From NCBI RefSeq assembly GCF_002794355.1, contig NZ_PGOI01000009.1, positions 62,001 to 126,000 of the forward strand: a DNA stretch of 64,000 nt, read 5' to 3'. Position numbers and translations under genes: made by a program. The notes below the pieces were generated by a model. That model ran no database searches. It was not told where the DNA came from and saw only the letters and a list, made by a program, of their open reading frames with translations. The DNA comes from Pseudorhodobacter sp. MZDSW-24AT. Lineage in GTDB: Bacteria; Pseudomonadota; Alphaproteobacteria; Rhodobacterales; Rhodobacteraceae. Positions 25,073 through 34,330 of this stretch are shown here, piece after piece (positions within the stretch are counted from its first letter, which is position 1; the number at the start of each line of letters is the position of its first letter).

Positions 25073-26457
25073 CCTGCGGTCTCCTGAGGGTGAGGGGTGA
25101 TGAAACGGCCAAGGCCGGGGCGTCCGGTGAGGCCGCCCTTCCAGACGGTTTGACCGGCAACAAGGGTTTGCACCACCGCGCCTTGGAAGCGGGCGCCATG
25201 GCTGAGGCGGGCGATGGAGCGGGCGGCGGTCAGCAGGCTTGCCTCGCTGATGTGGGTTTCGCCCGCCAAGTCTGCCAGCACGATATCGGCGGCCGCGCCG
25301 GGCGCAAGGCGGCCCTTGCCGGGCAGGCCAAAGCGCTGGGCGGCGGCCCCCGAGACAAGCTGCATCGCCTGCGCAAGCGTCAGCTTGCCCATCGAAACGG
25401 CATTCAGCAAGGTGGGCAGCAAGACCTCGGTGCCGGGATGGCCGGGCGGGGCGGTGAGGAAGTTTCCGTCATGCGCCGCTTTCTCTGAGGCAGAAAAGGC
25501 GGCGTGGTCGGTGGTGACATGGCCGATGGTGCCATCGGCCAGCGCGTCCCACAACGCCGCGCGGTCGGAGGCGTGGCGAATGGGCGGGTTGATCTTGGCG
25601 CAGACCCCGGCGCGGGCCACATCCTCGGCGGTGTAGCTGAGGTAATGCGGGCAGGTTTCGGCGCTGAAATCCGAGCTTCCGGCAAAGCGGCGCAGCACGT
25701 CGACGGTGGCGGCGCTGGTGACGTGGGCGATGTGCAGCTTTGCGCCGGCACTGATGTTCATGGCAAGCAGTTGCGCCACGGCGACCGCTTCGGCCAAGGG
25801 CGGGCGGGCGGCATTGTGGGTGGCGGCATCGGCCGCATCAAGGCGGGATGCATGGTCTGCCGCACGCGCCAAGAGGCCCGCATGTTCGGCATGAACGACG
25901 ACCGGGAGTCCGACACGGGCGGCCAGTTGCAGGACGCGGAGCTGATCTTCCACCTGCGGCCAAGCGAGGCCCGCGAATTCATGTTCGCGCCCGGGAGGGG
26001 CCGGTGTGGTGAAGATCTTGAAGGCGACGATGCCCGAGGCGGCCAAAGCCTCGAACGCGGCTTCGGTCAGGTCCACGGGCGCGGCGTAAAGGCCGAAGTC
26101 GATATGGGCGGTTTGCGCGAAATGGTCGCGCCGCAGGGCCACGCGGTCGGGCGTGTTGCAGCAGGGATCGGTGATCGGCATTTCGAAAACGGTGGTGATG
26201 CCGCCCTTGGCGCAGGCGGCGGTTTCCGACGCCACGGTGCCGCGTTGCGGATAGGCCGGGGCGCGGATGTGGCAGTGAATGTCGATCGCGCCGGGCAGCA
26301 CCATCAGGCCGGTGGCGTCGATGCGCTGGGCGGCTTGCGGTGTTTCGCCGGGCGGGAGGAGGGCGGCAATCTGGCCCTGACGCACCAGAACGCTGCCGGG
26401 GCGCGGCCCTTCGGGCGACAGGATCGTGCCGCCCGAGATGATCAGATCCGCCGTCAT
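25069..26457 (-). CDS. allantoinase/dihydroorotase/hydantoinase-like cyclic amidohydrolase
   Basis: 462-residue metal-dependent amidohydrolase. Ligand positions of the family are all present: HxH in IDIHCHIR, the Lys expected to be carbamylated in VAFKIFTT, His in VVHAEH and [11 protein letters not shown], and Asp in VTTDHAAF. The family opens cyclic amides (allantoin, dihydroorotate, hydantoins). With AllA-, PuuE- and AllD-like genes nearby, a ureide or lactam ring is a plausible substrate, but no specificity residue settles it. ATG at 26457 overlaps the upstream stop by four bases. Confidence 0.83.
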   Translation of the reverse strand: MTADLIISGGTILSPEGPRPGSVLVRQGQIAALLPPGETPQAAQRIDATGLMVLPGAIDIHCHIRAPAYPQRGTVASETAACAKGGITTVFEMPITDPCCNTPDRVALRRDHFAQTAHIDFGLYAAPVDLTEAAFEALAASGIVAFKIFTTPAPPGREHEFAGLAWPQVEDQLRVLQLAARVGLPVVVHAEHAGLLARAADHASRLDAADAATHNAARPPLAEAVAVAQLLAMNISAGAKLHIAHVTSAATVDVLRRFAGSSDFSAETCPHYLSYTAEDVARAGVCAKINPPIRHASDRAALWDALADGTIGHVTTDHAAFSASEKAAHDGNFLTAPPGHPGTEVLLPTLLNAVSMGKLTLAQAMQLVSGAAAQRFGLPGKGRLAPGAAADIVLADLAGETHISEASLLTAARSIARLSHGARFQGAVVQTLVAGQTVWKGGLTGRPGLGRFITPHPQETAG

Positions 26458-27875
26458 TTCAGACCCAACTCGGTCAGGGCTTGGGCCACGCCGTCCAGAT
26501 GGGTGAGGTGCATGGAGGCATAATTGGGCGACAGCACGATGCCATGCCCGCCCGCCCGATAGGTGGCATGGACGGACCGATAGGCGATGTCGGCGGTCAT
26601 CTTGGCGGTATCGGGGCGCGAACGCGGGGCATCGACACCGATGCCCATATAAACCTTGGCCTTGCCCTCTACCCCGCGCAGCGCGTCTTCGCATTGGCCG
26701 AAGACATAGGTATCGGGGTCCATCCCGGCGCCGACGATCTGATCAAACGGCGCCTCTTTCAGCCCAAGGATGCGGAACAGGGCAGTCGTCGCCTCGGCGG
26801 GGGCGAAATCGCGCAGCACGGTCTTGCGGAAGAACGACAGTTCCTTGGCCCAGACTTCGCCCGCCTGATGCTGATAGGTGATGGGCTTGACGAAATCGGC
26901 ATAGCGCGTCTGTTCGGCCCAAGGCCATTGCGCGCGGCGGATCAGGTTGAAGTGGTTGCGGTTCCAGATGTTCAGGCCGAAGGGCAGGTTGGGCTTGCAC
27001 CATTTGACCAGACCATAAAGCTCGCGGTCCAGATCCTTGTTGCGCTCCAGCCAGAACTTTTCCCAGATCAGGGCTTCGGGGTTTTCCAACAGCACGCGCA
27101 GGAAGGTGATCAGGCTGCCATCGGCAAAGGCCTTGCCTGCCGCCGCCTCTTGCATGAAGTCGTAAAGGCGCAGCAGGGCCTGACGGCAGGCCTCGACATT
27201 CACGCCGCGCGCTTCGGCCTCGGCGCGGGAGGCGGCCGAGAAATCACCGGGCGCGCCCCCTTGGATCAGCGTGTCCAGCGGGGAGTTGCGTTCGTTGCAC
27301 CACATGAAGCCGTCAAGATCGTGGTTGCGGACCTGATCTTCGATCATCGAGTGGATCCACGAGCGATAGCCGGGATGCGAGGTCGAAGGCTCGCCCCCCA
27401 GCCGTCCGAAGATATCAATGTCCATCGCTTGCGGCAGGGTGGGGATCTCGACCGCCGCCGCCGAGCCGTGGCCCGCGTATTTGAAGAACGGCTCCATCAG
27501 TTCGACATAGACCTTCATGCCGCGCTCATGGGCATCGGGGACGACCATTTTCAGGATGTCCTTGCCCGCAAACTCTGGATCGCGGCTGCGGTAATCAGCC
27601 ATGAAGGTATTGCGGTAATAGCGCGGGTCAGGGTCGAAATAGGCGCCGCCCCGCATCTGATAGGGCTCTGGCACGCCATGATCGGGCCAGCCATCCAGCG
27701 CATGGCTGATGGAGCGGCCCGATTTCAGGCCCAGCCACGACACGGTGCCCAGCATCAGCACATTGACGCCCACGCGGTTCTGGAGCGTTTCAAGCACCGT
27801 ATCGACGCCTTCATCGACGAAAGAGATCGGGCTGATCTGGATGCCGACGAATTTTTCCGAAGGGTTCGGGGTCAT
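26454..27875 (-). CDS. uncharacterised protein, probable TIM-barrel (glycoside-hydrolase-like)
   Basis: 473 residues, no signal peptide or membrane segment. I do not recognise a named family. The order of segments (KFVGIQISPISF, VNVLMLGT, HERGMKVYVELMEPF, DLDGFMWCNERNSPLD, NLPFGLNIWNRNH, FVKPITYQH, HGIVLSPNYASM) looks like successive strand ends of a (beta/alpha)8 barrel. It resembles the hypothetical glycosyl-hydrolase-like groups in which acidic residues follow strands (candidates Glu in YVELMEP and Glu in CNERN). The gene is coupled by four-base overlaps to an aminotransferase and an amidohydrolase, so it probably handles an imported metabolite in the cytoplasm. Function unknown. Confidence 0.75.
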   Translation of the reverse strand: MTPNPSEKFVGIQISPISFVDEGVDTVLETLQNRVGVNVLMLGTVSWLGLKSGRSISHALDGWPDHGVPEPYQMRGGAYFDPDPRYYRNTFMADYRSRDPEFAGKDILKMVVPDAHERGMKVYVELMEPFFKYAGHGSAAAVEIPTLPQAMDIDIFGRLGGEPSTSHPGYRSWIHSMIEDQVRNHDLDGFMWCNERNSPLDTLIQGGAPGDFSAASRAEAEARGVNVEACRQALLRLYDFMQEAAAGKAFADGSLITFLRVLLENPEALIWEKFWLERNKDLDRELYGLVKWCKPNLPFGLNIWNRNHFNLIRRAQWPWAEQTRYADFVKPITYQHQAGEVWAKELSFFRKTVLRDFAPAEATTALFRILGLKEAPFDQIVGAGMDPDTYVFGQCEDALRGVEGKAKVYMGIGVDAPRSRPDTAKMTADIAYRSVHATYRAGGHGIVLSPNYASMHLTHLDGVAQALTELGLK

Positions 27876-29050
27876 GCCGCATCCTTCCGCTTTTGCACAA
27901 AGGCGCTGATGCGGGCCATTGCCTCTTTGATGACCGGAAGCGGCTGGAGATAGCCGATGCGGATGAAATAGGGGTTTTCATCGCCAAACAGCGCGCCGGG
28001 GAACACCATCACACCGGTTTCCCGCAGCAATTGCTCGCAAAACTCGGGCGCGTTCATGCCGGTGGAGGAGATGTTGACATAGATGTAGAAGGCCCCGCCC
28101 GGGTGGCCGTAGGTGAAGCCTGCTTCGGTCAGCGCGGGCATCAGCCAATCCCGGCGCTCCTGATATTCGGCCAGCATCTCGTTGATCGGCTCTTGCGGGC
28201 CGGTCAGGGCCGCCAGCGCGGCAAACTGGCTGACGGTGCAGGTGTTGATCGACAGTGAATGGCGGGTTTCGGTCATCTTGACCACGAAATCCTTGGGCGC
28301 GGCGAGGTAACCCACCCGCCAGCCGGTCATCGCATAGGTCTTGGAAAAGCCGTTCAGCGTGATGGTGCGGTCCTTCATGCCGGGCAGGGTGGCGATGGAA
28401 AGATGCTCGTTCGGGGCATAGATCATGCGGGCATAGATTTCATCCGACACGATGATGAGATCATGCTTGATGGCGAGATCGGCGATCTTGCGGATCATGT
28501 CGGGCGGGGTGACGGCGCCGGTGGGATTGTTGGGCGTGACCAGCACGAACATCCGGGTGCGCGGCGTGATGCGCGCTTCAATCTCGGCCACGTCGAGCGC
28601 GAAGTCGTCTTTTTCATAAGTGGGCACCGGCACCGGGACGCCGCCGCACAGGTGCACCGCCGTGTCATAGGTGGTAAAGCGCGGCGAGGTTATCAGCACC
28701 TCATCCCCCGGCGCCACAAGCCCCAGCATTGTGAGCATGATGGATTCCTGCACGCCCGCGGTGACCACGATTTCATCGGGGTCATAGTCCAGCCCATAGG
28801 TGCCGTTCAGATCCGCCACGATGGCCTGACGCAGCGCGGGCAGGCCGGTGGGGCCGGTGTAATGGTGCTGGTTGGCATCGAGCGCGGCCTTGGCGGCGTC
28901 GACGATATGGGCCGGCGTGTGGAAATCGGGGTCGCCGCGCCCCATGGCGATGACATTGGTCAGGCCCGAGGCGATGCCCAGCATCCGGGTGCGGAACGAG
29001 CCGTCTTCTTCGGTGATCCGTGGGGCGAGTCGGTCTACAAGCAGGCTCAT
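27872..29050 (-). CDS. pyridoxal phosphate-dependent aminotransferase, class I/II
   Basis: 392 residues of fold-type I, AspC-like. PLP Lys lies in LNGFSKTYAMTGWRVGY; NNPTGAVT, VSDEIYARMIY and the C-terminal FFIRIGY-type Arg region are present. It is a paralogue of the aminotransferase at 35946-37133 on the other arm: they share GRGDPDxDTPAHI near the start and the YPGG/FPGALFGD end. A pair of such enzymes with RidA in the same island points to removal of an amino group from the imported compound or its fragments. Amino donor unknown. Confidence 0.9.
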   Translation of the reverse strand: MSLLVDRLAPRITEEDGSFRTRMLGIASGLTNVIAMGRGDPDFHTPAHIVDAAKAALDANQHHYTGPTGLPALRQAIVADLNGTYGLDYDPDEIVVTAGVQESIMLTMLGLVAPGDEVLITSPRFTTYDTAVHLCGGVPVPVPTYEKDDFALDVAEIEARITPRTRMFVLVTPNNPTGAVTPPDMIRKIADLAIKHDLIIVSDEIYARMIYAPNEHLSIATLPGMKDRTITLNGFSKTYAMTGWRVGYLAAPKDFVVKMTETRHSLSINTCTVSQFAALAALTGPQEPINEMLAEYQERRDWLMPALTEAGFTYGHPGGAFYIYVNISSTGMNAPEFCEQLLRETGVMVFPGALFGDENPYFIRIGYLQPLPVIKEAMARISAFVQKRKDAA

Positions 29051-30267
29051 CCGTGCATCCTCTTTCCGGCGACAAAGGTGGTGCGCACGCGTTCCAGCGC
29101 GAACAGGTCTTGATCGGGGTTGCCATCCACCACGATCACATCGGCGGCCTTGCCCACCTCGAGCGTGCCGATCAGATGATCCATTTTCGACAGGCGAGCG
29201 GCGCGGATGGTGATGGAGTGCAGCGCATCCATATTGTCGGTGCAGACGCCGACCTTGACCATATGGGCCAGTTCCGGGGCGATCACGTCATGCTCCACCG
29301 CCGGGCTGCCGGCATCGGTGCCAAAGACGATGGGGACACCAGCCTCGGCGGCTTTTTTCAGCCCCGCATAGCGCGACGGGTCGGCGACGGCCTTGATCCG
29401 CTCTTCGATCTTCCAGTCGGGAATGCCAAACTTGCGGGCAATCTCGGGCTGGCTTTGCTGCACCAAGGGCGCGAAGGTGGTGACGATCGGCAGTTTCTTT
29501 TCCAGCAGCAGGGCGATGGTTTCATCCGACATGCTGCCGCCGTGTTCGATGCAATCCACCCCGAACTTTGCCACGCGGTTGATGCAGGCATCATAGGTTG
29601 CGTGGGCTGTCACCGGCAGGCGGTTGCGGTGGGCTTCGTCGATCACCGCTTCCAGCTCGGCATCGGTGAATTCCAGCGTGTCATGGCAGGCCATGATCTT
29701 GATGAGATCCGCCCCGCCCTTGACCTGTTCGCGCACGGCGCGGCGCATTTCATCGGGGCCCGAGGCTTCGCGGCAGACCCAATAGGTGTGGCCGCCGGTC
29801 TGGATGATGGCGGCGCCGCAGACTTTCAGCCGGGGGCCGGGGAAAATGCCCTGCTCGACCGCCTGTTTGGAATAGAGGTTCATCTCGTGGAAACCCAGAT
29901 CGCGCACCATGGTGATGCCCGCGCGCAGGGATTTGAGCATGTTGCCCGCCGCCTTGAAGGCGCTCATCGGTTTGGGGTCGTCCATCGACTGGCGGGCCAG
30001 ATCGTGGATGCCGTCCCAGTTCAGATGGGCATGGCTGTTGATCATGCCGGGCATGATGGTGCCGCCGGTTTCGGTGACATGGCCTTTGGGCATGTCGGCG
30101 CGGGGGCCGACGGCAAGGATCTTGCCGCCGCCGATCTGGACAAAGCCATCCTCGATCACATCGCCCGCCATGGTCAGGACGCGCCCGGCCAAGATGCAGT
30201 CTTCGGTGGGGATGTCGAACATCGGTTTGGTGATCTTCTGATAGCGCCAGGCTGCGGGTTCGGGCAT
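29047..30267 (-). CDS. metal-dependent amidohydrolase, imidazolonepropionase/Xaa-Pro dipeptidase-like
   Basis: 406-residue amidohydrolase of the COG1228 type. HxH in INSHAHLN, Lys in GADLIKIMA (metal-bridging in relatives), His in VTAHATYD and CIEHGGSM, and Asp in VFGTDAGSP form a complete metal site. Characterised relatives cleave N-terminal or C-terminal residues from small peptides (prolidase or Lys/Arg carboxypeptidase types) or open imidazolone rings. No signal peptide, so cytoplasmic. It follows the M24 gene by 12 bases in the same operon. Confidence 0.85.
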   Translation of the reverse strand: MPEPAAWRYQKITKPMFDIPTEDCILAGRVLTMAGDVIEDGFVQIGGGKILAVGPRADMPKGHVTETGGTIMPGMINSHAHLNWDGIHDLARQSMDDPKPMSAFKAAGNMLKSLRAGITMVRDLGFHEMNLYSKQAVEQGIFPGPRLKVCGAAIIQTGGHTYWVCREASGPDEMRRAVREQVKGGADLIKIMACHDTLEFTDAELEAVIDEAHRNRLPVTAHATYDACINRVAKFGVDCIEHGGSMSDETIALLLEKKLPIVTTFAPLVQQSQPEIARKFGIPDWKIEERIKAVADPSRYAGLKKAAEAGVPIVFGTDAGSPAVEHDVIAPELAHMVKVGVCTDNMDALHSITIRAARLSKMDHLIGTLEVGKAADVIVVDGNPDQDLFALERVRTTFVAGKRMHG

Positions 30268-30279
30268 GTCAAAGGCTCC

Positions 30280-31428
30280 TCAGGCGGGGATGATGCGGGT
30301 GTGTGCGGGATGGTCGGATTGGAAGCGGCTTGCGGTTTCGCAGCCGGTTTCGGTGACGATGAGCGTCTCGATACAGCGCCAACCGTCGAGATCGGGGCGG
30401 TAGATGCCGGGTTCACAGGAAAACACCATGCCGGGGGCGGCAGGTGTGGCATCGCCGGGAGAGAGCCACGGGGCTTCATGCCCTTCGACCCCCATGCCAT
30501 GGCCGATGCGGTGGCGGATGGCATCTGCAAACCCGGCGGTGCGGATCGGGTCCAAGGCTGCGTCGTTCACCGCTGCACAGGGCAGACGGCGCGACAGCGC
30601 GTCGACCGTGGCGGCATTGGCGGCGTCCATCGCGGCCATGACGCGCGCCTGATCTTGGGTGATGTCCCCATAGACCAGCGTGACCCCGCTTTCGGCGTGA
30701 TAGCCGCCCAGCGAACAGCCGATGCCTGCGATGATCGGCTCGCCCTTTTGTGGGCGACGGGCCAGCACGGTGCCATGGGGCAGGGCCGCGCGCGGGCCGG
30801 AATGCACGGAGGCGGTGATGCCCAGCTTGGTGCCCTGAAACGCCGCGCCATGGGTGGCGCCAAGCGCCGCGCGGGCATGGCCGGTGGCATCGGCCATCAG
30901 GTCCAGCTCGGTGCCGCCGCCGCTGATGATGTCGGCCCCGGCTGACAGCAGACGGGTCAGAACCATGTCGGCAAAGCGCGCGGCTTCCCGGATCAGGGCA
31001 AGCTCGTCGGGGTGTTTGATGGCGCGTTCGGGCAGGATGTGGTCGGAGAGCGAAATCTCGGCGATTTCTTTCGCCGTCGAGAGCAACCGCGCGTCGAGCG
31101 CGTCAATGCCGACGCGGCGTGCCTGTGTTTGCCCTAGCATCCAGAGCACAGGCGGCACCTCGCCCGGAAATTCGGGGTAGGTGGCGACCGAGACGCCGGG
31201 CACCGAAAGCGCGTTTTCCAGTTCCAGATGTGGCACCATCAGTACCGGATCGCCCGACACGGGCAGCCAAAGGCCCATGGGCCGTTCGTTCACCGAAAAC
31301 ATCCAGCCGGTGGCATAGGCCAGATTGCCGGGAGCAAGGATCAAGAGACCGTCGAGCCCCGAGGCCGCTGCCCTTGCGCGCAGCCGGTCCCTGACTCTGT
31401 CGCGAAAGTCGGGAGGCAGCGGTTTCAT
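30280..31428 (-). CDS. M24-fold hydrolase lacking canonical metal ligands (creatinase-like)
   Basis: 382 residues with the two-domain pita-bread fold: a creatinase-type N-terminal domain (to about 140) and an M24 catalytic domain. The usual metal Asp pair is missing: where peptidases read DxG...GYxSDxTR, this one reads AGIGCSLGGYHAESGVT. The conserved His (RIGHGMGVEGHE) and Glu positions (FSCEPGIY, CIETLIV) remain. Creatinase and related C-N hydrolases such as ectoine hydrolase DoeA also depart from the peptidase pattern, so a non-peptide amidine or ring substrate is possible. Four-base overlap with the dehydrogenase gene upstream. Confidence 0.84.
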   Translation of the reverse strand: MKPLPPDFRDRVRDRLRARAAASGLDGLLILAPGNLAYATGWMFSVNERPMGLWLPVSGDPVLMVPHLELENALSVPGVSVATYPEFPGEVPPVLWMLGQTQARRVGIDALDARLLSTAKEIAEISLSDHILPERAIKHPDELALIREAARFADMVLTRLLSAGADIISGGGTELDLMADATGHARAALGATHGAAFQGTKLGITASVHSGPRAALPHGTVLARRPQKGEPIIAGIGCSLGGYHAESGVTLVYGDITQDQARVMAAMDAANAATVDALSRRLPCAAVNDAALDPIRTAGFADAIRHRIGHGMGVEGHEAPWLSPGDATPAAPGMVFSCEPGIYRPDLDGWRCIETLIVTETGCETASRFQSDHPAHTRIIPA

Positions 31429-32504
31429 AGGACAGTGTCCTGATAGGGCCCGACGGTCTCGATCTCGGCGGCGATCCCCAGTTCGCGGCCCAGATTGCGC
31501 AGATCGGCCAGCACTTCATCATCCAGAGGCACGCCTGCGGCGGATTTGCGGGCAACGCGGCGCGCCTCTTGCTCGCCCGGCAGCAGGATTTCGCTGAAGC
31601 CGGGGCGCAGGGCGCGGGATTTGACCATGCGGGCAAAGTCGTCCATGCGGGCGCGGAACTCCTCGAGCGGCATGAACCATTCAATGTCGATTGCGGTCAG
31701 GGTGTGGCTGACATCCAGCTTTGCCTGATCGGAATAGGGCGTGAGGCCATAACCGCCGCCGCCGATCACCCCGGTCAGCACATCGGTCATGAAGGCAAGG
31801 CCATAGCCTTTGTAGGTGCCGATCCCGAGCAAGGCCCCGGCCATGGCGGCATTGGGATCATCGGTTTCGGCGCCTTCGGGGGTCAGCGCCCAGTCGAGTG
31901 GCATGGGTTTGCCTTCGCGGGCGTGCCATTGCATCATGCCTTTGCCTGCCGTGGTGAGCGCGATGTCCATGACGACCGGAAAGCCAAGGCCGGTGGGGGC
32001 GGCGATGCCCCATGGGTTGGTGCCCACCGCGCCTTCGCGCCCGCCCCAAGGCGCCATTTCCGGCCCCGCATTGGTGAAGGAGGTGCCGATGCAGCCAGCC
32101 TCGGCCGCCTGAACGGCGTGGACGGCGCTGCTGCCGTAATGGGTGGAGTTGCGCACGATCACCTGACCGATGCCGCAGACCTTGGCCTTTTGAATCGCCA
32201 GCCGCATGGCGCGGGCGGCGGCCACGGTGCCGATGCCGTTATGCGCATCGACCAGCGCCAGCGCGGGGCTTTCCTTCACCACTTCCCAAGGGGCGGAAAC
32301 ATTGACGAGTCCGGCGGCGATCCGTTCCTGATAGCGGCGCAGGCGGCGGACGCCTTGGCCGTGCCCGGGGTGAAAGCGCAGTTCGGAGAAGATCAGCGCA
32401 TCGGCGAAGATGGTCGCGTCTTCCTCGGTCAGACCGAGGGCGCGGAAGCCCTGCACCATGAAGGTTTGCAGGCTGTCGCGGGTGACGGATGTCATCTTGA
32501 TCAT
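31425..32504 (-). CDS. Ldh/AllD-family NAD(P)-dependent dehydrogenase
   Basis: 359 residues of the malate/L-lactate dehydrogenase type-2 superfamily, which includes ureidoglycolate dehydrogenase AllD and delta1-piperideine-2-carboxylate reductase. Typical segments are HPGHGQGVRRLRRY (His-rich N-terminus), ALVDAHNGIGTVAA, VRNSTHYGSSAVHA and GTNPWGIAAP, then DIALTTAGKGMMQ. The start at 32504 is used because GGAGG lies seven bases upstream; ATG at 32495 is the alternative. Given AllA-, AllB- and PuuE-like genes in the island, a 2-hydroxy- or 2-imino-acid linked to ureide or lactam breakdown is plausible but unproven. Confidence 0.85.
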   Translation of the reverse strand: MIKMTSVTRDSLQTFMVQGFRALGLTEEDATIFADALIFSELRFHPGHGQGVRRLRRYQERIAAGLVNVSAPWEVVKESPALALVDAHNGIGTVAAARAMRLAIQKAKVCGIGQVIVRNSTHYGSSAVHAVQAAEAGCIGTSFTNAGPEMAPWGGREGAVGTNPWGIAAPTGLGFPVVMDIALTTAGKGMMQWHAREGKPMPLDWALTPEGAETDDPNAAMAGALLGIGTYKGYGLAFMTDVLTGVIGGGGYGLTPYSDQAKLDVSHTLTAIDIEWFMPLEEFRARMDDFARMVKSRALRPGFSEILLPGEQEARRVARKSAAGVPLDDEVLADLRNLGRELGIAAEIETVGPYQDTVL

Positions 32505-32505
32505 G

Positions 32506-33390
32506 TCAGGCCTCCACGCCCATGAGGTCGGCGATGTTTGCCGTGTCGGTGAGGAAACTGCCCAACTGCCCGGAGGGGGCGGTCATCAGCAGGCAGATGC
32601 CGGGGCCATAGCCCGCGCGCGGGCCATCGGTGGCGCAGACCACGCCGATGGCATGGGCGCCGCGCAGATAGCCGTGGTTGTAGCGGCTGTCGGTGTCTTC
32701 CAGCGCCACAAGGTCGCCCAGCCGCAGCTTGTCGAGCCCGCGTTCGGCCAGTTGGGCGCGGTCGGTGGATTGCATGTGAATGCTGCCGCCTTCGGAAGTC
32801 AGGCCCAGTCCGGCGCCCACCAGATGGGCGGGGATGCGGGCCGCCACGCCAAATTCGATGCGCGCGCCTTCGTGGCGGCAGGGCAGCAAGGACAAGAGAT
32901 TGGGTGCGATGCCTTTGAGCATCACCTCAGGGTGGTCGGTCAGCGCGAGGCCCATCCCTTCGGATCGGATCAGGATCTGATCGCCCACCGCCATTTTCGT
33001 GCGGGCCTCTTTCGGGAAATGCAGGATGACCTGTTCCGAAAAGCGGCCGGATTTTCCCGTCACCACGCCGACGCTGCCCGCGGCCTGCCCGGTCATCACC
33101 TTGGCGCGATTGCCGATGCAGGCATAGACATTGAGGCCCCGGTTGCGGGTGTCTTCGGCCTGACGGATCGAGACGCCGGGATGGATGCAATCGGCGGCCC
33201 AGCCGAAGGCCCGGTCGCCCACGCTGACATTATAGACGATGCCGCCATAGGTGGGCAGCAAGAAGGCGGTGCCATCGGCGGCAAGGCGGTAGGGCTCGGC
33301 AGGCAGGCCCGGAAAGCCCGGGTGCGCGATGGACCCGGCGACCGACACGGCAACCAGATCGGCGGCATTTGTGGCAAGGGGCGCGGTCAT
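32506..33390 (-). CDS. DUF4438 family protein A
   Basis: 294 residues. Resembles the DUF4438 family as I remember it: GGIVYNVSVGDRAFGW, the CIHPGVSI turn (usually GDHxEPGVSI), ACIGNRAKVMTG, GVVTGKSG, KLRLGDLVALEDTDSRYNHGYLRGAHAIGVVC and GYGPGICLLMT. Characterised activity of the family is not known to me. Compared with its neighbour, the usual D-H-x-E stretch reads D-C-I-H, so a possible metal or catalytic site may differ. It overlaps DUF4438 B by four bases. Confidence 0.8.
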   Translation of the reverse strand: MTAPLATNAADLVAVSVAGSIAHPGFPGLPAEPYRLAADGTAFLLPTYGGIVYNVSVGDRAFGWAADCIHPGVSIRQAEDTRNRGLNVYACIGNRAKVMTGQAAGSVGVVTGKSGRFSEQVILHFPKEARTKMAVGDQILIRSEGMGLALTDHPEVMLKGIAPNLLSLLPCRHEGARIEFGVAARIPAHLVGAGLGLTSEGGSIHMQSTDRAQLAERGLDKLRLGDLVALEDTDSRYNHGYLRGAHAIGVVCATDGPRAGYGPGICLLMTAPSGQLGSFLTDTANIADLMGVEA

Positions 33391-34256
33391 GTCAGGCTCC
33401 GGATGTTCAGGGATTGGGCGATGTTGGCGGCAGGGTCGACGGTAAAGCCAAGGCTCTCCGCCGGGCCGGTGATCAGGGTCAGGATGCCGGGGCCATGGCC
33501 TGTCATCACCGAATCGCCGTGGATGCAGAGGCAGATCGCCACCCAGCCGGGCCGGAACGAGCGGCCAAAGCGGTGGTCGACATCGCGGATGGCAATAAGG
33601 TCGCCCAGTTTCATCTGATCGATGCCAAGATCGGCCATCAGGGCGCGATCGCCCGACATCAGGTCCTGATCGACATATTCCGCGTTCAGCTCTGCCCCCG
33701 AGCCCATGATGCGCGCGGGCAGTTCCATGGCGACGGGGCAGATGATCTGACCGTTTTCTTCGCGCAGGCCATAGGCGCGGGCCAATGCGGGGCTGGTTTT
33801 CTTGAATTCAATCGCGGGGTGGTTGGCCAACCGGATGCCACGGCCCTTGGCGCGGATCTGGATGGTGTCGCCGATCATCAGGTCTTCCAGCACCTCGGGC
33901 GCGAAATCGACGAGGATGCGGGCATGTTCGCCGGTGACGATGCCTTTGGCACCACGGGCGAGGCCTGTCATCACCTCGGCTTCATTGCCGATGCAGGTCA
34001 GGTAATGCAGTGCGAAATCGGCCTTTTCGTCGCCGTTGGCGATGGACACGCCCGGCTCTACATGATCGCCCGCCCAGCCAAAGGCCCGGTCACCCACCCG
34101 TGCGTTGTAAGCGATGCCCGACATGCCGGGCAGAATGGCGGCGCGGCCATCGGGCCAGTGCAGATAAGCGCCTTGCCGCATCGTTGGCTGACTGACCTGC
34201 CCGGTCACGGCCATTTCGACAAGATCATCAACGTTCCAAACCAGGCTCTCGGTCAT
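33387..34256 (-). CDS. DUF4438 family protein B, first gene of the left arm
   Basis: 289 residues, paralogue of the preceding protein (shared order: GIAYNARVGDRAFGWAGDHVEPGVSI, TCIGNEAEVMTG, GIVTGEHA, MKLGDLIAIRDVDHRFGRSF, GHGPGILTLIT). Here the GDHVEPGVSI motif is intact with Asp, His and Glu. The GGGGAG before the ATG at 34256 is a good ribosome site. It is the first gene of a ten-gene minus-strand operon, divergent from the M32 carboxypeptidase across the operator region. The tandem pair may form a heteromer; function unknown. Confidence 0.8.
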   Translation of the reverse strand: MTESLVWNVDDLVEMAVTGQVSQPTMRQGAYLHWPDGRAAILPGMSGIAYNARVGDRAFGWAGDHVEPGVSIANGDEKADFALHYLTCIGNEAEVMTGLARGAKGIVTGEHARILVDFAPEVLEDLMIGDTIQIRAKGRGIRLANHPAIEFKKTSPALARAYGLREENGQIICPVAMELPARIMGSGAELNAEYVDQDLMSGDRALMADLGIDQMKLGDLIAIRDVDHRFGRSFRPGWVAICLCIHGDSVMTGHGPGILTLITGPAESLGFTVDPAANIAQSLNIRSLT

Positions 34257-34330
34257 GCGGCTCCCCGGAATTTTCTCTGGTCCGGGGTCAGGAATGTTTT
34301 CTTGACAACCTCGGACGACTCAAACGATAG

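Noticed and set aside
28782-29126. Small minus-strand open frames inside the amidohydrolase and aminotransferase genes
   Set aside because: Alternative frames of well-supported genes with no independent ribosome site or motif.
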